Positions 58,436 to 64,000 of a stretch of DNA of 64,000 nt are shown here, in pieces (the first letter of the stretch is position 1; each line of letters opens with the position of its first letter). Position numbers and translations under genes: made by a program. Under the pieces are notes generated by a model that saw only the letters and a program-made list of their open reading frames with translations, was not told the origin of the DNA and did not search any database. The DNA is from Kitasatospora sp. NBC_00240 (GTDB lineage Bacteria > Actinomycetota > Actinomycetes > Streptomycetales > Streptomycetaceae): the NCBI RefSeq assembly GCF_026342405.1, contig NZ_JAPEMU010000001.1, forward strand, positions 4,278,001 through 4,342,000, in the 5' to 3' direction.

Positions 58436-60933
58436 CGGGCCTCCTCCGTTTCGGCTCCGGCGGGTGCCGCCGCCACGGGGGCCGGCAGCTCGGCCGCGGC
58501 GACGGTGACCAGGTGGCCGACCGTGGTGCCGAGCGCCCGGTGGGCGCCGCCGGGGGTGGAGTTGAGCGGGATCCAGACCGTGCGGTCCGGGATCTCCTTG
58601 GTGATCTCCAGCGGCAGGACCACCGAGCCGGCCGGGCCAGTGAGCCGCAGGCCCCCGGTGGCGCCGATCTCCTCGGCGGTGGCCGGCGAGAGCCGGGCGA
58701 CGGCCGGGTGCCGGGTGCCCGCCAGGTGGGTGTCGCCCTCCTGCAGCGAGCCGTTGTCCAGCAACTGCCGCCAGCCCGCCAGGACCGCCTGGCCGGTGGC
58801 CGGGCGGGGCAGCGGGGTGGGGTGCGCGGCGGGAGCGGCCGGGCGCTCGCCCGTCCAGGGGGCGAACCGGTCCAGCTCCAGCCGGGCGGCCCGGACGTCC
58901 GGCAGGCCGAGCCGATGGCCGAGCGCGTCGGCCAGCATGCTCAGCACCCGGACGTCCGAGTACAGGTGGCGGCCCATCTGCTGGTCCGGCTTGAGGGCCG
59001 GCTCGAACATCCGGACCCGGCCCTCCCAGTCCAGGAAGGTGCCCGCCTTCTCGGCGACCGCGGCCACCGGCAGCACCACGTCCGCGTGCGCGGTGACGGC
59101 CGAGGGCCGCAGTTCCAGCGAGACCAGGAACGGCACCCGGGCGAGCGCCTCGTCGGCCAGCGCCGGGTCGGCCAGGTCGGACGGGTCGAAGCCACCGACC
59201 ACCAGCGCGTCCAGGTCGCCGTGCGCGGCGGCCGCGAGGATCTGGTCGGTGTCCCGGCCCAGCCGGGCCGGCAGCTCGGCGACGCCCCAGGCGGCGGCGG
59301 TCTCCGCGCGGGCGGCCGCCGCCGTGGCCGGCCGCCCGCCGGGCAGCAGCCCGGGCAGCGCACCCGCCTCGACGGCGCCGCGCTCCCCCGCCCGGCGCGG
59401 GATCCACGCGAGCCGGGCGCCGGTGGTGTGCGCCAGGCGCAGGGCAGCGGTGAGCGCGCCGGGCATGGCGGCCAGCCGCTCGCCGACCAGGATCACCGCG
59501 CCGGGCTCCCGGAGCAGGACGGCCGCGCGGCCGGCGTCGTCGCCGAGCGCCTCGTCGGCGGCCAGCGCCGACAGCCACTCGGCCTCGGTGCCGGGCGCGG
59601 CCGGCAGCAGCGCGCCGTGCAGCTTGGCGAGCCCGCGGGAGGCGTGGTCGGCGACCGAGAAGATCTTGAGACCGCGGGCCCGGTTGGCCTTGCGCAGCCG
59701 CAGGAAGACGATCGGCGACTCCTCCTCGGGCTCGAAGCCCGCGAGCAGCACCGCCGAAGCGGCCTCCAGGTCCTCGTACGTCAGGCCCTCGCCGTCCAGG
59801 TCCACGCCCCGACCGGCGACGGCGGCGGTCAGGAAGTCCGCCTCCTCGCCGCTGTGCGGGCGGGCCCGGAAGTCCACGTCGTTGGTGCCGAGCACGACCC
59901 GGGCGAACTTCCCGTAGCCGTACGCGTCCTCGACCGTCACCCGGCCGCCGGCCAGCACGCCTGTACGGGCACCGGAGAGCCCGGCCGCCGCCGCGGCCAG
60001 CGCCTCCGGCCAGGACGCGGGGACGAGCTCGCCGCTGTCCGCGTCGCGGACCAGCGGGGTGCTGAGCCGGTCGCGCTGCTGCGCGTAGCGGAACGCGAAG
60101 CGGCCCTTGTCGCAGTTCCACTCCTCGTTCACCGCCGGGTCCTCGCCGGCGAGGCGCCGCAGCACCTTGCCGCGCCGGTGGTCGGTGCGCTGCGCGCAGC
60201 CGGACGAGCAGTGCTCGCAGACACTCGGCGAGGAGACCAGGTCGAAGGGCCGCGACCGGAACCGGTAGGCGGCCGAGGTGAGGGCGCCGACCGGGCAGAT
60301 CTGGATGGTGTTGCCGGAGTAGTACGACTGGAAGTCGTCGCCCTCGCCGGTGCCGACCTGCTGGAGCGCGCCGCGCTCGATCAGGTCGATGAACGGGTCG
60401 CCGGCGATCTCCTGGGAGAACCGGGTGCAGCGGGCGCAGAGCACGCAGCGCTCGCGGTCCAGCAGCACCTGGCTGCTGATCGGCACCGGCTTCTGGTAGG
60501 TCCGCTTCATGCCGTCGAAGCGGGAGTCGGCGCCGCCGGTGGACATCGCCTGGTTCTGCAGCGGACACTCGCCGCCCTTGTCGCAGACCGGGCAGTCCAG
60601 CGGGTGGTTGATCAGCAGCAGCTCCATCACGCCGCGCTGCGCCTTCTCGGCGACCGGCGAGGAGACCTGGGTGCGGACCACCATGCCCTCGGCGACCGGG
60701 ATGGTGCAGGAGGCGACCGGCTTGCGCTGGCCCTCGACCTCCACGATGCACTGCCGGCAGGCGCCGGCCGGGGCGAGCAGCGGGTGGTCGCAGAAGCGCG
60801 GGATCTGGGTGCCGATCTGCTCGGCGGCGCGGATGACCAGCGTCCCCTTGGGGACCTGGACCTCGACGCCGTCGATGGTGAGCGTGACCAGCTCCACCGC
60901 CGCCTTGGAGGTGGATGGCTCGGTGATGGTCAT
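58432..60933 (-). CDS. nuoG: NADH-quinone oxidoreductase subunit G
   Basis: 833 residues. N-terminal 2Fe-2S domain (RFCDHPLLAPAGACRQCIVE), His-Cys 4Fe-4S motif (CDKGGECPLQNQ), two further clusters (RERCVLCARCTRFSQE) and the CEHCSSGC motif of the molybdopterin-oxidoreductase-like domain, which in complex I carries no molybdenum. The C-terminal part is Ala/Leu-rich as is usual in streptomycetes. Overlaps nuoF and nuoH by four bases. Confidence 0.95.
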   Translation of the reverse strand: MTITEPSTSKAAVELVTLTIDGVEVQVPKGTLVIRAAEQIGTQIPRFCDHPLLAPAGACRQCIVEVEGQRKPVASCTIPVAEGMVVRTQVSSPVAEKAQRGVMELLLINHPLDCPVCDKGGECPLQNQAMSTGGADSRFDGMKRTYQKPVPISSQVLLDRERCVLCARCTRFSQEIAGDPFIDLIERGALQQVGTGEGDDFQSYYSGNTIQICPVGALTSAAYRFRSRPFDLVSSPSVCEHCSSGCAQRTDHRRGKVLRRLAGEDPAVNEEWNCDKGRFAFRYAQQRDRLSTPLVRDADSGELVPASWPEALAAAAAGLSGARTGVLAGGRVTVEDAYGYGKFARVVLGTNDVDFRARPHSGEEADFLTAAVAGRGVDLDGEGLTYEDLEAASAVLLAGFEPEEESPIVFLRLRKANRARGLKIFSVADHASRGLAKLHGALLPAAPGTEAEWLSALAADEALGDDAGRAAVLLREPGAVILVGERLAAMPGALTAALRLAHTTGARLAWIPRRAGERGAVEAGALPGLLPGGRPATAAAARAETAAAWGVAELPARLGRDTDQILAAAAHGDLDALVVGGFDPSDLADPALADEALARVPFLVSLELRPSAVTAHADVVLPVAAVAEKAGTFLDWEGRVRMFEPALKPDQQMGRHLYSDVRVLSMLADALGHRLGLPDVRAARLELDRFAPWTGERPAAPAAHPTPLPRPATGQAVLAGWRQLLDNGSLQEGDTHLAGTRHPAVARLSPATAEEIGATGGLRLTGPAGSVVLPLEITKEIPDRTVWIPLNSTPGGAHRALGTTVGHLVTVAAAELPAPVAAAPAGAETEEAR

Positions 60934-62291
60934 GCGTGCACCTCCCTTTCGGTGGCGGACTGGTGGCCGTTGCGGTGCGCGTCGGCCCAGACGGTGGAGG
61001 CCGCCGGGTCGAACGGGCAGCGGCGCTCGGTGAGGTGCTGCTCGTACTCGGACCGGAAGTGCTGCAGCGAGGAGACGATCGGGCTGGCCGCGCCGTCACC
61101 GAGCGCGCAGAAGGACTTGCCGTTGATGTTGTCGGCGATGTCGAGCAGCTTCTCCAGGTCTCCGGCGGAGCCCTGGCCCGCCTCGATCCGGCGGAGCAGC
61201 TGGACCAGCCAGTACGTCCCCTCACGGCAGGGGGTGCACTTGCCGCAGGACTCGTGGGCGTAGAACTCCGTCCAGCGGGTGACCGCCCGGACCACGCAGG
61301 TGGTCTCGTCGAAGACCTGCAGCGCCTTGGTGCCCAGCATCGAGCCGGCCGCGCCGACACCCTCGTAGTCGAGGGGGACGTCGAGGTGCTCGTCGGTGAA
61401 CATCGGGGTGGAGGAGCCGCCCGGGGTCCAGAACTTGAGCCGGTGCCCGGCCCGCACGCCGCCGCTGATGTCCAGCAGCTGGCGCAGCGTGACGCCGAGC
61501 GGGGCCTCGTACTGGCCCGGGTTGGTGACGTGCCCGGACAGCGAGTAGAGGGTGAAGCCGGGGGACTTCTCCGTCCCCAGCGACTTGAACCACTCCTTGC
61601 CGCGGGCCAGGATCGGCGGCACCGAGGCGATCGACTCGACGTTGTTCACCACCGTCGGGCAGGCGTACAGGCCGGCGATGGCCGGGAACGGCGGGCGCAG
61701 CCGGGGTTGGCCGCGGCGGCCCTCCAGCGAGTCGAGCAGCGCCGTCTCCTCGCCGCAGATGTACGCCCCGGCGCCCGCGTGGACGGTGATGTCGAGGTCG
61801 ATCCCGGAGCCGAGGATGTTCTTGCCGAGGTAGCCGGCCTCGTACGCCTCGGCGACGGCGGCCTGCAGCCGGCGCAGCACCGGGACGACCTCGCCGCGCA
61901 GGTAGATGAAGGCGTGGTCGCAGCGGATCGCGTACGAGGCGATGATCATGCCTTCGATCAGCGAGTGCGGGTTGGCGAAGAGCAGCGGGATGTCCTTGCA
62001 GGTGCCCGGCTCGGACTCGTCGGCGTTGACCACCAGGTAGTGCGGCTTGCCGTCGTTCTGCGGGATGAACTGCCACTTCAGGCCGGTGGGGAAGCCCGCG
62101 CCGCCGCGGCCGCGCAGGCCGGCGTCCTTGACCAGGGCGATCACGTCGTCCGCCGGCATCGCGAGGGCGGCCTGCAGGCCCTCGTACCCGGCGTGCCGGC
62201 GGTAGGTGTCAAGTGTCCAGGGTCGGTCGTCGTCCCAGGAGGCGGACAGTACGGGGGTGAGCAGCTTTTCGGCCGGCTCTGCGGAGGTCAT
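60930..62291 (-). CDS. nuoF: NADH-quinone oxidoreductase subunit F
   Basis: 453 residues from ATG 62291, overlapping the nuoE stop by one base. It binds FMN and NADH: GRGGAGFPTGLKWQF, GAGAYICGEETALLDSLEG and the 4Fe-4S ligands in ESCGKCTPCREGT. It is the electron entry point of complex I. Confidence 0.96.
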   Translation of the reverse strand: MTSAEPAEKLLTPVLSASWDDDRPWTLDTYRRHAGYEGLQAALAMPADDVIALVKDAGLRGRGGAGFPTGLKWQFIPQNDGKPHYLVVNADESEPGTCKDIPLLFANPHSLIEGMIIASYAIRCDHAFIYLRGEVVPVLRRLQAAVAEAYEAGYLGKNILGSGIDLDITVHAGAGAYICGEETALLDSLEGRRGQPRLRPPFPAIAGLYACPTVVNNVESIASVPPILARGKEWFKSLGTEKSPGFTLYSLSGHVTNPGQYEAPLGVTLRQLLDISGGVRAGHRLKFWTPGGSSTPMFTDEHLDVPLDYEGVGAAGSMLGTKALQVFDETTCVVRAVTRWTEFYAHESCGKCTPCREGTYWLVQLLRRIEAGQGSAGDLEKLLDIADNINGKSFCALGDGAASPIVSSLQHFRSEYEQHLTERRCPFDPAASTVWADAHRNGHQSATEREVHA

Positions 62292-63046
62292 CACGCTTCC
62301 GTCCCTTCGTGCCGGGGCGAGACGACCTTCGTCCCCGCCGTGCCGGGCAGTGCCTCGCCCTTGGCCAGTCGCAGGCCCGCGAGCGAGGGGGCGCCGCCCG
62401 CGCCGGAGGCGTCGACGACGCCGGGGCGCTCGTCGGGGAAGCCCGCCAGGATCCGCGAACTCTCCTTGAAGGAGCAGAGCTTGGCGCCCCGGGTGGGCTG
62501 CACCTCGGCGCCGGCGCGCAGGTCGTCGACGAGCTGCCGGGCGCTGTCGGGGGTCTGGTTGTCGAAGAACTCCCAGTTGACCATCACCACGGGCGCGTAG
62601 TCGCAGGCCGCGTTGCACTCGATGTGCTCGATCGAGACGTCGCCGTCGGCGGTGGTCTCGTTGTTCTTGATCCCCAGGTGCTGCTGGAGTTCGTCGAAGA
62701 TCTGGTCGCCGCCCAGCACCGCGCAGAGCGTGTTGGTGCAGACGCCCACGTGGTACTTACCGGCGGGCTTGCGCCGGTACATGGTGTAGAAGGTGGCGAC
62801 GGCGGTGACCTCGGCGGTGGTCAGCTCCAACTGCTCGGCGCAGAAGCGGATCCCGGTGGGCGTGACGCAGCCCTCCTCGGCCTGCACCAGGTGCAGCAGC
62901 GGGAGCAGCGCGGAGCGGGCCACCGGGTAGCGCCCGATCAGCTCCTTCGCGTCCTCGGCCAGCCTGGCCAGGACGTCCGCCGGGTACGGCTTGGCCGGCA
63001 GGGCCGGCATTCCGAGCCCGACGCCGGTCGGTGAATCGGCACTCAA
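62291..63046 (-). CDS. nuoE: NADH-quinone oxidoreductase subunit E
   Basis: 251 residues from a TTG at 63046 that overlaps the nuoD stop (TTGA), with GGAGG nine bases upstream; ATG 63010 is the alternative. The 2Fe-2S ligands are in CTNTLC and CNAACDYAP. The C-terminal 70 residues (PTRGAKLCSFKESSRILAGF onward) extend beyond the thioredoxin-like fold, as in other streptomycetes. Confidence 0.94.
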   Translation of the reverse strand: MSADSPTGVGLGMPALPAKPYPADVLARLAEDAKELIGRYPVARSALLPLLHLVQAEEGCVTPTGIRFCAEQLELTTAEVTAVATFYTMYRRKPAGKYHVGVCTNTLCAVLGGDQIFDELQQHLGIKNNETTADGDVSIEHIECNAACDYAPVVMVNWEFFDNQTPDSARQLVDDLRAGAEVQPTRGAKLCSFKESSRILAGFPDERPGVVDASGAGGAPSLAGLRLAKGEALPGTAGTKVVSPRHEGTEA

Positions 63047-64000
63047 CGGTCCACGCCTCCCATCACCGGGTCGATCCCGGCCACCGCGACGATCACGTCG
63101 GCGACCTGGCCGCCCTCGCACATCGCCGCCATCGACTGCAGGTTGGTGAACGAGGGGTCGCGGAAGTGGACGCGGTAGGGCCGCGTGCCGCCGTCGCTCA
63201 CCACGTGCACCCCGAGTTCGCCCTTCGGGGACTCGACCGCCGCGTACGCCTGCCCCACCGGGACCCGGAAGCCCTCGGTGACCAGCTTGAAGTGGTGGAT
63301 CAGGGCCTCCATCGAGGTGCCCATGATCTTCCGGATGTGGTCGAGCGAGTTGCCCATCCCGTCCGCCCCGACGGCCAGTTGGGCCGGCCAGGCGATCTTC
63401 TTGTCGGCCACCATCACCGGGCCGGGCTGGAGCCGGTCCAGGCACTGCTCGACGATCCGCAGCGACTGGCGCATCTCCTCCAGCCGGATCAGGAACCGGC
63501 CGTAGGAGTCGGCGGTGTCGGCGACCGCCACGTCGAAGTCGTAGTCCTCGTAGCCGCAGTACGGGTCGGACTTGCGCAGGTCGTTCGGCAGGCCGGTGGC
63601 GCGCAGGATCGGGCCGGTGGCGCCGAGGGCCAGGCAGCCGGCCAGGTCGAGGAAGCCGACGTCGACCAGCCGGGCCTTGAACACCGGGTTGCCGGTGGCC
63701 AGCTTGTCGTACTCGTGCATCCGCGAGCGGAGCAGCTTCACCGCCTCGCGGACCTGGTCGACGGCGCCGGGCGGGAGGTCCTGGGCGAGGCCGCCGGGGC
63801 GGACGTACGCGTGGTTCATCCGCAGGCCGGTGACCAGCTCGAAGATGTCCAGGATGAGTTCGCGGTCCCGGAACCCGTAGATCATCAGGGTGGTGGAGCC
63901 GATCTCCATGCCGCCGGTGGCGAGGCACACCAGGTGCGAGGAGATCCGGTTGAGCTCCATCATCAGCACCCGGATGACGGTGGCCCGGTCCGGGATCTGG
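63043..64000 (-). CDS. nuoD: NADH-quinone oxidoreductase subunit D (5' end outside window)
   Basis: The last 318 residues or so are present. They include RISSHLVCLATGGMEIGSTT, MNHAYVRPGGLAQDLPPGAV, KGELGVHVVSDGGTRPYRVH and DPVMGGVDR at the end, all conserved in the 49-kDa subunit that forms the quinone pocket with NuoB and NuoH. The start and nuoA-C lie beyond the right edge. Confidence 0.96.
   Translation of the reverse strand, partial: QIPDRATVIRVLMMELNRISSHLVCLATGGMEIGSTTLMIYGFRDRELILDIFELVTGLRMNHAYVRPGGLAQDLPPGAVDQVREAVKLLRSRMHEYDKLATGNPVFKARLVDVGFLDLAGCLALGATGPILRATGLPNDLRKSDPYCGYEDYDFDVAVADTADSYGRFLIRLEEMRQSLRIVEQCLDRLQPGPVMVADKKIAWPAQLAVGADGMGNSLDHIRKIMGTSMEALIHHFKLVTEGFRVPVGQAYAAVESPKGELGVHVVSDGGTRPYRVHFRDPSFTNLQSMAAMCEGGQVADVIVAVAGIDPVMGGVDR

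Noticed and set aside
57095..61360. A 1421-codon minus-strand frame that would fuse NuoH to an upstream protein
   Set aside because: The upstream part is an out-of-frame shadow of nuoG and nuoF. NuoH starts at 58435 with a four-base overlap.
62291..63928. Apparent NuoE with about 290 extra N-terminal residues
   Set aside because: The extension is the shadow of nuoD in another frame. The TTG at 63046 has a ribosome site and overlaps the nuoD stop.

Overview
The window is high-GC actinomycete DNA. C/G-ending codons, GTG/TTG starts, hrdD, fbiC, a DUF397/helix-turn-helix pair and a single rare TTA codon point to a streptomycete (Streptomyces or Kitasatospora). It is core chromosome apart from a probable mobile-element fragment at the left edge.

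Layout. 1-966: end of a transposase-like gene next to the 3' end of a tRNA-Ala gene. 1058-6757 (minus): SepX/GlpR-like membrane protein, GNAT acetyltransferase, mog, moaC, moeA, galU. This block makes molybdenum cofactor and UDP-glucose, and it matches the gene order around the corynebacterial Glp/GlpR division pair. 6811-11216: degenerate GGDEF protein with a TTA codon, 5-formyl-THF cyclo-ligase, penicillin-acylase-type Ntn hydrolase. 11728-15593: CPA1 cation/proton antiporter, MFS transporter behind a long leader, FmdB-type zinc ribbon protein behind a CIRCE element. 15594-18557: repeats, two DnaA boxes, two small hypothetical genes, and hrdD with a SigR-type promoter. 18558-23026: PAP2 phosphatase, nitrilase-family hydrolase, acetyltransferase, a small protein, tRNA-Arg, HPP protein.

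23144-27622: TetR with a divergent AhpD-like gene, LysR regulator, GT-C-like membrane glycosyltransferase. 27985-38219: D,D-carboxypeptidase with a very long disordered N-terminus, GPP34 protein, WhiJ-like regulator plus DUF397, ADP-ribosylglycohydrolase, secreted tyrosine phosphatase, FbiC (F420 synthesis). 38413-44659: lipoprotein-like protein plus ABC transporter, RarD, a divergent NmrA/HxlR pair that looks like a quinone-stress switch, and a decayed DUF5701 gene. 44737-47782: 2-oxoacid:ferredoxin oxidoreductase (korAB) with unusual codon usage. 48062-49860: orphan LuxR-type response regulator and a polyprenyl diphosphate synthase. 50078-64000 (minus): nuoD (partial) through nuoN, in canonical order with overlapping or near-overlapping genes, ending at a perfect 17-bp hairpin.

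The polyprenyl synthase (probably the menaquinone side chain), complex I and KorAB (ferredoxin reduction) form a respiratory and redox neighbourhood. I found no CRISPR array, biosynthetic cluster, prophage or obvious defence system. The most interesting items are the sepX/moeA synteny, the TTA-containing degenerate GGDEF gene, the CIRCE element before the zinc-ribbon gene, the korAB codon shift, a possible 5-codon leader ORF before the MFS gene, and short tandem repeats at several gene ends.
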